A program made the translations under genes and the position numbers. The notes under the pieces are model-generated. The model had not been told where the DNA came from. It worked only from the letters and a program-made list of their open reading frames with translations, and did no database searches. A stretch of 35,575 nt of DNA from NCBI GenBank assembly GCA_014728015.1, contig WJMI01000064.1:1-35575 (forward strand). The letters are read 5' to 3'. Shown here piece by piece: positions 23,505-32,671 of the stretch (within the stretch, counting starts at the first letter, position 1; each line of letters begins with the position of its first letter). This stretch comes from Chitinivibrionales bacterium. Its GTDB lineage: Bacteria; Fibrobacterota; Chitinivibrionia; Chitinivibrionales; WJMI01.

Positions 23505-26500
23505 ATGACCGCTCTGAAGCATCGCGCCCACAGGAATATGCTCGCTGGCGTCATGTTCTTATGCCTGTCAGCATCTGCCCAGGCCTCCGGCTACTGGATA
23601 TCAGGCGAGCTTTCGAACAGTGACGGAACCCCCTATGATCCGGGCACGCAGGGCGGCGCGACCATATTCTTGACTAACGACATGGGAAACACCTACTGTT
23701 CGGCCCCGCTCGATCAGGGCGGCATGTTCGATATCACCTGCGATGCCTACCCCTCCGGCGGCATACACCTGAAAGTCGAGGCCAACAATCAATCTTATCC
23801 TCCACAGTATTTCAACGCCTATGGAAACACTGCTTATGCGAGCTACCCGCTGCTCATGCGACCTGAAGATGCCGTGTTCATCTCGGTCTTCTTGAATACT
23901 GTTCCGCCCTCCAACCCGGACACATGCGGTTCAATCCAGCTCGGCGGGATCGTGCTCGATGAATACGGGAGTCCGCTTGCCATACCGCCCACCGTGCATC
24001 TGGTGAATAGCGCGGCCGAGATATTGCAGCAGGGCCAGGCCGCCACCAGCGGAGAGTTCTTCCTCCAGCTCTCCGCCGATTGCGGCCCGGTGTTTCTCCG
24101 AGTAGCGGGAAACAACGAGTACCCGACACAGTACTTTGTCCTTCCGAGAAACACTTCGTTTCCCCACACGCCCATCCCCTACGATCAGGACATTCAAAAC
24201 GTCACGGTCTTGCTTGATCCCGTGCCGGTTGGCTCATCGACCGGTAGCAACACCGCGGTCGTGGGACATATCGCGGATCCGGCCGGATATCCCGTTCAGG
24301 GCGCCCGGGCTGTATTGCATCTGGGCCAGACCATGACCCCCGTGGACTCGGCATGGACCGACGAATACGGCGATTTCGTGCTGGATGCGTTCCCGCCGGA
24401 CTCGAATCTATACCTCATGATCCGGCCCAATACCCTGGGCATAGGGGACCAATGGTGGTCGGCGGCGGGACCTACCGCAAGCCCGTGCGCGGCACTGTCT
24501 GTCGCCCCGGGCAGCGTGTTTCATCTTCTGCACCGCTCCTCGCTCAATCCAAGCTCCACGTGCGGCGGCATGATCTATCCCGCCGGCGCTGTCCGCGGTT
24601 TTGCGGCTGGTTCCTACGGCGGCGCCCTGGAAGGTGTCGAAGTGACAGCCTACCGTGATGACGGCACGGGGTGGGAGGTGAAAGACACTACCAATCGCGA
24701 CGGGGAATTCATCCTGTACAATCTGCACGCCGAAACCAACTATGGATACCAGATCCGTTTCAGGGATACATTTGATCCCGATGCCCCGGATCTGTGGTGG
24801 GGCCCCAGCGGGACGACCGAAAGCGCCCAGAACTCTCTGGCGCTCCAGGCATGGCAAACGCTGTTTCTCGGCAATGTATATCTCGAGGGTCAGTCGGGCG
24901 CGGACTCAAGCCTGCTGTTCGATGCTGTAATGATCGTGTACCTTCTGGATCCCGCCGGCGACCCGGTGTGGCCGGATGCGGATATCGAGCTTGAGACCAG
25001 CGACGGGCAATACTACGCCGGCACCGCCGTGAACGGTCACTACGAGTGGCATGTCCCGGAAAACTACTATGCCATCTGGGCAATGTCGAGCGAATTCCCC
25101 GGGCAGTTCTACTCAGCCGATGGCAGCACCGCCTGGCCCGATGAATATGTCCATGTGGCATCCGGCGATACCACCGAAGTCTATTTCCGCCTGTCATCCC
25201 AGGTTGACAGCAGCGGCAGTACATATGTCCCGCCCGATTCCGGCTCGGGCAAGATCTCGGGTGCGGTACGGAATGCCGCCGGCACCGGTATACCCGGGGT
25301 CCGGGTAATGGCAATCGACGATTCCCGCCAGTGGATTGACGACTGCGACCCTCACGACAACTGGTCGTACTACGCGGGGTTCACCGACCAGAAAGGCGCC
25401 TACGTCATCCAGGGCCTTCCCGACGGCAACTACGCCGTCATAGCGGTGGCCGACAGCCAGAACCTGGTTGCCCAGTACTATCCCGGCACCGAAGAGGGAC
25501 ACGAGCGGCAGGAAGTCGCCGTCACGGGCGGGGATGTGAGGGACATTGACTTCACGCTCACGCCCGGCGCCGTGGCCCGCGGCTACGTGAAAAACGCCGG
25601 CGGTCAACCGCTCTCCGGCATCGAAGTCCGTCTGGAAGCGCAGGACATGTGCCGCGAATACCGGGCCCATACCGACGCGAACGGCAAGTACACGATTGCC
25701 GGTATCGCCCCGGACGAGTATCGCATCGATGCCGGCGACCACAACGACACGTATTTCCTGGACGAAGATCCGGGAACCGTTTCGTTCACCCGCGGGCAAA
25801 TCAAGACGATGCCCGATATCGTCATGGTGCTCGGCGGCTGGTTCACCGGCCAGTTGAGCGTGTCAACATCGGCGGACTCCTTTCTCGGCCTGCTGTTCCT
25901 GTATCCGGCAGACTCCTCAAACACCGATCACGACCATGTGGTGTATCCCGAGCATGTCGTCCCGATGATGTCCTTTGGCGGGGGGAGTTTCGGCACCGAC
26001 CGCTGCCCTCCCGGAAAGTGGCGCCTCGTGTTGTCGCCACTGCCGCCGCACCTGTTCGACCAGTCCAACACCTCGGATCTCACAACGTACTCACGCGGCA
26101 AGGGGTGGAGCTACGTGGGACCGGATGCCACGTTCGCATCGGCCGGCGGCTATGCTGTCTATCCCAGCAGGAAGACCGTGCTGCCTGACATGTCGTATGT
26201 CACCGGTTATACCGTCTACGGCCGGATCATGGCGGAGGGCGGCGAACCCATGGGCACCTCAAGCGACAATGCCGGCACGTACGATCAGATGTCATACAAA
26301 GTCTATGCTTTTGTCGAGCAGGACGATTACTATGTCATGATCGCGGTGAGTCACGATCTGGGCGGCGGCAGGTTTGAGCTGCCGGGACTCATGCAGGACG
26401 AGGAGTACTTCCTCCAGATCGAGCCCCACGGCCGGTATCCCATGCAGTGGTGGTCGCCGGAAATGAACACCGCGGGTCCCCGCGACGCGTATCGCTTCTC

Positions 26501-28229
26501 CACATCTTCCTTCTCGTCCCTCGATATTCGGGTAGTGTACGCACCCGAAGGCGGGGACAGTTCGCACTACTATGATGACTATGACAGCAACCGCCCATCA
26601 GCGGTGCAGAATGTCACCGTGGTCCCCGTGGGGTTCACCTCCTTTCTCGTTTCATGGGATGCGGCCCCCAAGGATGAGAACGTTGTCAAATATCAAGTCT
26701 GGCGCATAAACGATCCACAGGAGAGCGACTTCGAGATTGTTGACGGGAGCTGGCGGGCAAAGGACGAGGATGCGTTCTTTGCCGGGCTCGATTCCTTTGA
26801 AACAACCGATACGTTCTTCGTAGATTCCACGGTCACGCCCAACACCAGCTACGTGTACGTGGTCTCGGCGATCGACTCGGCCGGGCGTGAAAGCCGCATG
26901 GAGGAAACGCCGGGTTCCATTCCGTTTGAGGATCTGCTGCACCGCATCTCCTACAGTTCGTTTCGCACGCGGGTTCCCGTGACGCCCGCGCGCTGGCAGA
27001 TGATCGGCTCGTGCGGTCTCGACTCGATTCCCGTCCTGCCGGCGCCGGACCGCGTGCTGTATACCTGGGACGACAAGCGGGACCAAAGCAAGCTTTACGC
27101 GCACTACCTCGAAGCGCGTGAACTGCGGGCGACCCGGGGCTACTGGATCTACTCGGCGACATCGCTGACCCCCACCATGTCACCGCAGGCGTTTGACGAC
27201 CTGTCTGCGAAAACCAGCGTAAAGGTCGCGCTGAAGAACGGCCACACCGGGTGGAACCAGATATCATCGCCCTTCCCCTTCGCGGTCAGACCCGGCTGGC
27301 TGGGACCTGATTTCGTTGCATTCGAGTGGGTCGCCGAATCGAACATGTACCGGAAAGCAGATCAGCTCGATCCGTGGAAAGCGTATTGGGTGCACAATCA
27401 CACGGGGAAAGACACGACGCTGAAAATCCCGGCGCGGCCCGCCGCGTTCGAGGACAAGGCGTTGGCCAAGTCGCGGTTCAGGCCGGGATGGGAGCTCACC
27501 GTTTCGCTGGAAGCGGCATCAAGCGCTGATCCTGACAATGTGCTTGGGGTCGTACCGGCCGCGCTGGGCAAAAGGCACCTGCAGAAGACCCCGGAGCCGC
27601 CTCGCGCCTTCGCCTTCGCCCAGGCATATTTCCTGAGCGAAGGGCAAAAGCTGTCCGCCCACTATATGGTCTCCCCGGCGATACCTACACGCAAGCTCGA
27701 GTGGACCGTGGCCGTAGCGCCGTCAACCGAAGCCGCCACGCTTCGTATGAGCGGCATCGAGCGCGTGCCCCCGGAAGTGGGTGTGTACTGGGTCGACAAC
27801 AACGGCGCAATCGATCTTCGCCAGCATGGCAGTATTGCCGTTACACCGCATGAAAAAACACGGTACGGATATGTCGTGGCAACCGCAAATCCCGCCGACA
27901 TGGCCCTGTATGGCGGCAGATTCGACTTGCGGCCCAACTACCCGAACCCGTTCGCCGGCGCCACCACCATCGAGTTCGTGATTCCCTATGCGTGGAACGC
28001 GGACGGTTCCCGGGATGCTGGCAGCACGCGCCACGCCTCACTGGTCATATACGATCTCGCCGGACGGCAGGTTGCGGATCTCATGTCCGGCCCCCTGGCT
28101 GTCGGCATGCACCGCACCGTATGGGACGGTACCGGTTCCAGCGGCAAACCCGTCCCCAGCGGGTTCTACATCGCGCGTCTCCGCAGCGGTACATCCGCCA
28201 GGTCGATCCGCCTGTTCCGCCTGCGCTGA
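23505..28229 (+). CDS. Giant secreted protein with tandem carboxypeptidase-regulatory-like units, Fn3 and NYPNPF C-terminal domain
   Basis: 1574 residues; ATG with CAGGAG upstream. Signal peptide 1-27 (cut after SAQA). Residues 28-1010 form about nine tandem beta-sandwich units of roughly 105 residues, with pieces such as ISGAVRNAAGTGIPGVRV... DQKGAYVIQGLPDGNYAV typical of CarboxypepD_reg/SdrD-B-like folds. Each unit closes with an aromatic motif (QYF, QYF, QWW, LWW, QFY, QYY, TYF, GWS, QWW). A fibronectin-III-like domain follows (about 1030-1135). Two GW/GYW-type modules come next (about 1160-1340). The last 102 residues (FDLRPNYPNPF... DLAGRQVADL... GFYIARLRSG) are a FlgD-like/type IX-type sorting domain. 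No catalytic domain is seen; a surface adhesin or matrix protein is likely. Confidence 0.85.
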   Translation: MTALKHRAHRNMLAGVMFLCLSASAQASGYWISGELSNSDGTPYDPGTQGGATIFLTNDMGNTYCSAPLDQGGMFDITCDAYPSGGIHLKVEANNQSYPPQYFNAYGNTAYASYPLLMRPEDAVFISVFLNTVPPSNPDTCGSIQLGGIVLDEYGSPLAIPPTVHLVNSAAEILQQGQAATSGEFFLQLSADCGPVFLRVAGNNEYPTQYFVLPRNTSFPHTPIPYDQDIQNVTVLLDPVPVGSSTGSNTAVVGHIADPAGYPVQGARAVLHLGQTMTPVDSAWTDEYGDFVLDAFPPDSNLYLMIRPNTLGIGDQWWSAAGPTASPCAALSVAPGSVFHLLHRSSLNPSSTCGGMIYPAGAVRGFAAGSYGGALEGVEVTAYRDDGTGWEVKDTTNRDGEFILYNLHAETNYGYQIRFRDTFDPDAPDLWWGPSGTTESAQNSLALQAWQTLFLGNVYLEGQSGADSSLLFDAVMIVYLLDPAGDPVWPDADIELETSDGQYYAGTAVNGHYEWHVPENYYAIWAMSSEFPGQFYSADGSTAWPDEYVHVASGDTTEVYFRLSSQVDSSGSTYVPPDSGSGKISGAVRNAAGTGIPGVRVMAIDDSRQWIDDCDPHDNWSYYAGFTDQKGAYVIQGLPDGNYAVIAVADSQNLVAQYYPGTEEGHERQEVAVTGGDVRDIDFTLTPGAVARGYVKNAGGQPLSGIEVRLEAQDMCREYRAHTDANGKYTIAGIAPDEYRIDAGDHNDTYFLDEDPGTVSFTRGQIKTMPDIVMVLGGWFTGQLSVSTSADSFLGLLFLYPADSSNTDHDHVVYPEHVVPMMSFGGGSFGTDRCPPGKWRLVLSPLPPHLFDQSNTSDLTTYSRGKGWSYVGPDATFASAGGYAVYPSRKTVLPDMSYVTGYTVYGRIMAEGGEPMGTSSDNAGTYDQMSYKVYAFVEQDDYYVMIAVSHDLGGGRFELPGLMQDEEYFLQIEPHGRYPMQWWSPEMNTAGPRDAYRFSTSSFSSLDIRVVYAPEGGDSSHYYDDYDSNRPSAVQNVTVVPVGFTSFLVSWDAAPKDENVVKYQVWRINDPQESDFEIVDGSWRAKDEDAFFAGLDSFETTDTFFVDSTVTPNTSYVYVVSAIDSAGRESRMEETPGSIPFEDLLHRISYSSFRTRVPVTPARWQMIGSCGLDSIPVLPAPDRVLYTWDDKRDQSKLYAHYLEARELRATRGYWIYSATSLTPTMSPQAFDDLSAKTSVKVALKNGHTGWNQISSPFPFAVRPGWLGPDFVAFEWVAESNMYRKADQLDPWKAYWVHNHTGKDTTLKIPARPAAFEDKALAKSRFRPGWELTVSLEAASSADPDNVLGVVPAALGKRHLQKTPEPPRAFAFAQAYFLSEGQKLSAHYMVSPAIPTRKLEWTVAVAPSTEAATLRMSGIERVPPEVGVYWVDNNGAIDLRQHGSIAVTPHEKTRYGYVVATANPADMALYGGRFDLRPNYPNPFAGATTIEFVIPYAWNADGSRDAGSTRHASLVIYDLAGRQVADLMSGPLAVGMHRTVWDGTGSSGKPVPSGFYIARLRSGTSARSIRLFRLR

Positions 28230-28327
28230 CCTCCCGCGCACGCCTCGGGGCGCGTTCACCGGCGGATTGCACGATGTATTTTGCCGGATTGATATCCGGC
28301 ACGCAGCGTCTTTCCCCCACACCGGCG

Positions 28328-30097
28328 ATGGCATCCTTTCAGGCTATTCTGACAGATATTTTCGGCGCCGCTTTCGCGCACTGCGGCTTCGAGCGCCGCT
28401 TCGGCCAGGTCGTGATATCACAACGCCCGGATCTGTGCCAGTTCCAGTGCAACGGCGCGCTCGCCGTGTCCAAGGCCGCCCGGCAGAACCCCCGGGAAAT
28501 CGCCGCGCGGGTCGTCGATACCGTCGGCAGCCGCGAGGAACTTTCGCACATGTCTATTGCCGGCCCGGGATTCATCAATATCAACCTGGCCCCTTCGTTT
28601 TTGGCGGCGCATCTGCGTGATGTTGCCCGTGATCCGCGATGCGGCACGCCCGCTGGAGTGATTCCCGGGAAGGTCGTTATCGACTACGGCGGCCCCAATG
28701 TGGCCAAGCCAATGCACGTGGGCCACCTTCGCAACGCGATCATCGGGCAATGCTTCAGCAACCTGTTTGGCTTTCTCGGCAGCCCGGTAGTGTCCGACAA
28801 CCATCTGGGCGACTGGGGCACTCAGATGGGCATGCTTATCTGCGCGCTTGCGGAAATGCATCCGGAACTTCCCTATTTTGATGCCGGCTCCCGCGGACCA
28901 TACCCCGGCCAGCCGCCGGTCTCTATCGAAGAGCTGGAGGCGATATACCCCGAGGCGAACAGGCGATGCAAGGCCGACCCCGAAGCCATGGCCCGGGCGC
29001 AGAAAGCCACGGTCGAGCTTCAGAACGGACGGCCCGGTTATGTCGCCCTGTGGAAGTATTTTGTCGATGTCTCGGTTGAGCGGCTCAAGGCTGATTTCGA
29101 GAAGCTGGGCGTTGCGTTCGACCGGTGGCTCGGGGAAAGCTTCTACCAGAAACGAATGGAAGATCTGGTGGCGCGCCTGAAGAAACAGGGCCTGGCGAAA
29201 GAAAGCGAAGGGGCGCTTGTTCTTCCCGTTTCCCGTGACGGCGACACGCGGGAAATACCGCCGCTCATGCTGATGAAATCCGACGGGGCGTTTCTGTACG
29301 GCACCTCCGATCTTGCCACGCTCGAATTCCGCATGCAGGAATTCAATCCGTCCGAGATTATCTATGTAGTTGACATAAGGCAGAGCCTGCATTTCGAGCA
29401 GGTGTTCCGCGCGGCCCGGAGGGCCGGCATTGTACCTGAGTCGGTGCGGCTGGAACACGCGGGGTTCGGCACGGTCAACGGTCCCGACGGCAGGCCGTTT
29501 AAGACCCGCGAGGGCGATGTCATGCAACTCGGCGACCTGCTCGACATGGTATATGCCCGGGCCTACGAACGAATGGTAGAGGCCGGGGTGGCCCAGGACC
29601 GTCCCGAGGACGAAAAACGCGACATCGCCCGCAAGGTCGGCCTTGCCGCGCTGCGGTTCGCAGACCTGCAAAATCACCGGACGTCAGACTACGTGTTCGA
29701 TATCGAGAAGTTCCTCCAGTTCGAAGGCAAGACCGGACCCTACCTGCTTTACTCCGCTGTTCGCATCAAGTCAATACTGCGCAACGCCGCGGAAAAACGG
29801 CTTTCACCGGGGGAAATCGCGGCGCCGCAAAGCGATGCAGAGCAGAACCTCATGCTCGCGCTGGGCCACCTGCCCGCAAGCGTTCGGACCGCCGCCGATA
29901 CCCTCGCCCCGAATGTCCTGTGTGACTGGGCCTACGGCCTTGCGCAGCAGTTCAACCGGTTCTACCGCGACTGCCACGTGCTGCGGGAAAAGGATGCCCG
30001 GCGGCAGGGCTCATGGCTGGCGCTGATCAGGCTGGCCCTCGACGAACTCACTCTCGCCCTGGGCCTTCTCGGAATGGAGATCCCCGACAGGATGTGA
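28328..30097 (+). CDS. argS: Arginyl-tRNA synthetase
   Basis: 589 residues from ATG 28328; an in-frame ATG at 28274 is possible but gives a non-family extension, and the long track ORF starts inside the preceding gene. Class I synthetase charging tRNA-Arg. The Add-1 domain (about 1-95) includes the AGPGFININL segment. The HIGH motif appears as HVGHLRNAI, and the KMSKS-loop region as GPDGRPFKTREGDVMQLGDLLD, the usual ArgS variant without a clear KMSK. The C-terminal anticodon-binding helices end LLGMEIPDRM. Its last 87 bp overlap the convergent phosphatidyltransferase gene. Confidence 0.96.
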   Translation: MASFQAILTDIFGAAFAHCGFERRFGQVVISQRPDLCQFQCNGALAVSKAARQNPREIAARVVDTVGSREELSHMSIAGPGFININLAPSFLAAHLRDVARDPRCGTPAGVIPGKVVIDYGGPNVAKPMHVGHLRNAIIGQCFSNLFGFLGSPVVSDNHLGDWGTQMGMLICALAEMHPELPYFDAGSRGPYPGQPPVSIEELEAIYPEANRRCKADPEAMARAQKATVELQNGRPGYVALWKYFVDVSVERLKADFEKLGVAFDRWLGESFYQKRMEDLVARLKKQGLAKESEGALVLPVSRDGDTREIPPLMLMKSDGAFLYGTSDLATLEFRMQEFNPSEIIYVVDIRQSLHFEQVFRAARRAGIVPESVRLEHAGFGTVNGPDGRPFKTREGDVMQLGDLLDMVYARAYERMVEAGVAQDRPEDEKRDIARKVGLAALRFADLQNHRTSDYVFDIEKFLQFEGKTGPYLLYSAVRIKSILRNAAEKRLSPGEIAAPQSDAEQNLMLALGHLPASVRTAADTLAPNVLCDWAYGLAQQFNRFYRDCHVLREKDARRQGSWLALIRLALDELTLALGLLGMEIPDRM

Positions 30098-30700
30098 ACC
30101 TGATGCCGGTGCGGCGGCCCCGGCGTTGCGGGCGGTGACAATCAGGCGCTGCACCACCGTGACATAGGAAAGCACGGCCACGATTCCCATTGCCCACAGC
30201 ACCCACGTCGGTCCGGCAAGCAGGGCGACACCCATTACGACAAGGCGGTCGGCACGCTGCATGAGCCCTGCTTTGCACTGGATACCGGCGCCCTCGGCCC
30301 TGGCCCGGACATAGCTGACCATGAGCGAGCCTGTTATCATGGTGAAGCACAACACAAGGCCGGGCGCATTTGCAGCGGGCGCTCTCAGGTAGAAAATCGC
30401 CAGTCCAAGCGCGACCAGTATCTCAACCAGCCTGTCGCAGGTAGAATCGAGAACCGCCCCAAAACGGCTCTGCTTTCCGCTCTCACGGGCCATCACCCCG
30501 TCGAGCACATCCAGAAGCCCTGTGGCCACGCCCAGCGCAACAGCGGCCCGCCAGCGGCCCGTGGCCAGGAGCCAGCAGACTCCCGCGTAGATCGGGATCC
30601 CGGCCGCAGTAACCACGTTGGGATGGACACCCAGGCGGTTCAGGAGACGGGCGGGAGGAGTGAAAATGGCGTTGAAGAGGGGCCTCAGGCGGTTTATCAC
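30011..30700 (-). CDS. CDP-alcohol phosphatidyltransferase family membrane enzyme
   Basis: 229 residues from a GTG at 30700; no strong Shine-Dalgarno. The full catalytic signature is present: DVLDGVMARESGKQSRFGAVLDSTCDR, i.e. DxxDGxxAR-x8-GxxxDxxxD, which binds metal and CDP-alcohol. Several membrane helices surround it. The family includes phosphatidylglycerophosphate, phosphatidylserine and phosphatidylinositol-phosphate synthases; the acceptor alcohol cannot be read from the sequence. Unusually, the hydrophilic tail of about 30 residues is encoded antisense to the end of argS. Confidence 0.88.
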   Translation of the reverse strand: MINRLRPLFNAIFTPPARLLNRLGVHPNVVTAAGIPIYAGVCWLLATGRWRAAVALGVATGLLDVLDGVMARESGKQSRFGAVLDSTCDRLVEILVALGLAIFYLRAPAANAPGLVLCFTMITGSLMVSYVRARAEGAGIQCKAGLMQRADRLVVMGVALLAGPTWVLWAMGIVAVLSYVTVVQRLIVTARNAGAAAPASGSHPVGDLHSEKAQGESEFVEGQPDQRQP

Positions 30701-30732
30701 GGCGCGATTCCAGACAAGGTGTTCTCACATCC

Positions 30733-30762
30733 TTGATTCTAACTCGATAATATATATATATT
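30733..30762 (+). promoter_or_regulatory. Candidate promoter of rpmB
   Basis: TTGATT (30733-30738), 18-bp spacer, TATATT (30757-30762), inside a run of alternating AT. It lies between the divergent phosphatidyltransferase gene and rpmB, 44 nt before the rpmB ATG. Confidence 0.55.
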
Positions 30763-30805
30763 TGCACGGCTGATTTCTGTTGGTCAACATACGGACGGTT
30801 CCACT

Positions 30806-30988
30806 ATGGCAAAAAAATGTGAAGTTTGCGGGAAGCATCCACAATCAGGGAGAACGGTTTCCCACGCGCACAATGTGAATCACAGGATATTCTACCCCAA
30901 TCTGCGCACGCTCAAGACAACGGTGAACGGGGTCCCCAAAAAAATCAAAATCTGCATGAAGTGCCTGAAGGCCATGGCCAAGGACTAG
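30806..30988 (+). CDS. rpmB: 50S ribosomal protein L28
   Basis: 60 residues, normal size. N-terminal MAKKCEVCGKHPQSGRTVSHAHNVNHRIFYPNL is the family signature. It is the zinc-binding (C+) form, with CEVC near the N-terminus and CMKC near the C-terminus. It has its own promoter and terminator, i.e. a monocistronic unit. Confidence 0.96.
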   Translation: MAKKCEVCGKHPQSGRTVSHAHNVNHRIFYPNLRTLKTTVNGVPKKIKICMKCLKAMAKD

Positions 30989-31012
30989 CTGTGTAGCAAT
31001 CGGAAAACGGAA

Positions 31013-31045
31013 GGGCTCCGGTGCTGTCGCACCGGAGCCCTTTTC
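31013..31045 (+). terminator. Strong intrinsic terminator after rpmB
   Basis: Perfect 12-bp stem GGGCTCCGGTGC / GCACCGGAGCCC with a TGTC loop and TTTTC tail. The A-rich side upstream (GGAAAACGG) may let it also stop the convergent gene ending at 31075. Confidence 0.92.
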
Positions 31046-31074
31046 TTGTGTGTCCTGCGATATGCGCGGCTGGT

Positions 31075-32472
31075 CTACCGCACATTGATAATCGCGCGCT
31101 GCACGCCCAAGCCATTCCGGTCTTTGGGTACAATGAAAAACCGGCCGGCGCCCAAGTGGCGCAGTGAATCTTTCAGGCTGCCGTTGTACCGACCGACCAC
31201 CCGGCCCCGCGTGTCGTAGATCAGGCCCGGGCCCCCCAGCTCGAACGCCGGATTGCCTGCAGGGGGTCGCCACGACTTCGGCAGGACCGCTATCGGCGGC
31301 GTGGGATCTTCTGTCGTGTCGCCCGCAGCGAAATTGTCGAATTCAACAGAAACACCAGAATCCACGACAAAGCCCACGGCATTGAATTCAAAATTGAGCG
31401 GCGAGAAATCGATGTCCGGAAGCGTGTCTCCGTTGACCACGAACTCGTAGTCCTCGGTGACCAGAAGCGTGTCTGTCGTGCCGTGAACACTCGAATGCGG
31501 CGGGAACACCGAGTACTTGATAGAGTCCCGCGTCGAGAGATAGTAGGCAGCGTAGTTGCGGTCTCCGTTTACCTTGAACACGAATGAATCGTAATAGCTC
31601 AGCGGCGGCACGCTGTCTTTTTCAAAAACCGTTTCCATGAGAATGAGCCCGTAGAATCCGTCCTCGGCACCGCCGGTACGGGTCACCACGGCCTGGACCG
31701 GCACGTTCTGGTATTCGCCGTTGGTGATAATCTTCGTCTCGTGATCGTCACCACCGGTCGCGACCTTCATGACACCGTCACTGGCCTCCACCGACCGCAC
31801 ATTGTCGAAGTATACGCGCCAGCCGCCGAGTCCCGGCTGCTCGAAATCATCCTCGAACCGCCTGGGCGGGCTTCCCGTTTCGTACTCATTGTCAACTATC
31901 GCGTAATCGAACCCGGCCTTCTCCCCCTCGCCCATGACCAGCCCGATGCTTCCTCTCTCGAACGTAGTGTCCGAGGTGCTGTCAATCCAGACCCCGTTGC
32001 AAAACAAATCGAGCCTGCTGCCGCTCTTGCTTACTTTCAGCTCGTTGCTCCGCTTCGTTATAAATGAATTCCATCCTGTCAAAAGCGGCTGCGTGACCGA
32101 GGACTGCCCCTGACGGGTCATTTTGAGAAGTGAGTAATACTGGCTGACCGAATCCGTGTTCCACAGCGCCAGAACATAGCCCTCGAACGTGCTTGATTGC
32201 CAGCAGAACGTGATGCCCAGGGCCGCGTGATCGGTCAGCGCGTTGATTTTGACCGTATACGTAAACGTGCTGATATCGGCATCATGCTTGAAGAATGCCC
32301 ACGAGCTCCCCGTGTTCTCCACTACAAGCTGGCCGCCGGAAATGCTCTTCTCGACATCACCGTGGGCCAGTACCCAGGCATCATCCGAATCGAATGACTC
32401 ATTGAATATTTCTTCGGCGCCAATGAGGCAGAAAGATCCCAGCACAATGATTATCGTACACAGCTTTTTCAT
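31075..32472 (-). CDS. Secreted protein with two jelly-roll-like domains and a short C-terminal sorting-like domain
   Basis: 465 residues; ATG with GAGGAG 8 nt upstream. Signal peptide of about 19 residues (MKKLCTIIIVLGSFCLIGA). Two similar beta-rich regions (about 22-200 and 210-395) each begin with an F(D/E)-W-type strand (FNESFDSDDAWVL; FEDDFEQPGLGGWRVYF), as in LamG/DUF1080-like jelly rolls, and contain sugar-binding-like aromatics. The end, GLIYDTRGRVVGRYNGSLKDSLRHLGAGRFFIVPKDRNG, resembles the GRxV-type C-terminal sorting domains of secreted FCB/Fibrobacter proteins. No catalytic residues are assigned. Probably a surface or extracellular glycan-related protein. Confidence 0.75.
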   Translation of the reverse strand: MKKLCTIIIVLGSFCLIGAEEIFNESFDSDDAWVLAHGDVEKSISGGQLVVENTGSSWAFFKHDADISTFTYTVKINALTDHAALGITFCWQSSTFEGYVLALWNTDSVSQYYSLLKMTRQGQSSVTQPLLTGWNSFITKRSNELKVSKSGSRLDLFCNGVWIDSTSDTTFERGSIGLVMGEGEKAGFDYAIVDNEYETGSPPRRFEDDFEQPGLGGWRVYFDNVRSVEASDGVMKVATGGDDHETKIITNGEYQNVPVQAVVTRTGGAEDGFYGLILMETVFEKDSVPPLSYYDSFVFKVNGDRNYAAYYLSTRDSIKYSVFPPHSSVHGTTDTLLVTEDYEFVVNGDTLPDIDFSPLNFEFNAVGFVVDSGVSVEFDNFAAGDTTEDPTPPIAVLPKSWRPPAGNPAFELGGPGLIYDTRGRVVGRYNGSLKDSLRHLGAGRFFIVPKDRNGLGVQRAIINVR

Positions 32473-32580
32473 ACTATGCTCCTCTATCTGAATATCCGGC
32501 AGGCGGACCGGCCTGCCTCTCGTGTGAATTCAAGCTTGTGGCGACCTCGCGAAAAACAAAGCTTTCACCGACACGTATTG

Positions 32581-32609
32581 ATTATATACCTATCGACTCC
32601 CGGTGTCAA
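32581..32609 (-). promoter_or_regulatory. Perfect-consensus sigma70 promoter of the 31075-32472 gene
   Basis: On the minus strand TTGACA (32609-32604), exactly 17 bp, TATAAT (32586-32581): both hexamers perfect. The leader would be about 100 nt. Confidence 0.85.
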
Positions 32610-32636
32610 CGAAGGTCATGCTATCCGGGCGGTATA

Positions 32637-32665
32637 TGGACTCTTAAGGCTATGAAAAGTATATT
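32637..32665 (+). promoter_or_regulatory. Candidate promoter of the outer-membrane pair
   Basis: TGGACT (4/6), 17-bp spacer, TATATT (32660-32665; 5/6). The predicted start, about 32672, coincides with the first ATG of the ORF, favouring a start codon further downstream (for example 32705) if this promoter is real. Confidence 0.45.
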
Positions 32666-32671
32666 GTTACG

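Noticed and set aside
30740-30765. Alternating AT tract as a microsatellite or origin element
   Set aside because: Short and explained as the AT-rich core of the rpmB promoter region; no DnaA boxes nearby.
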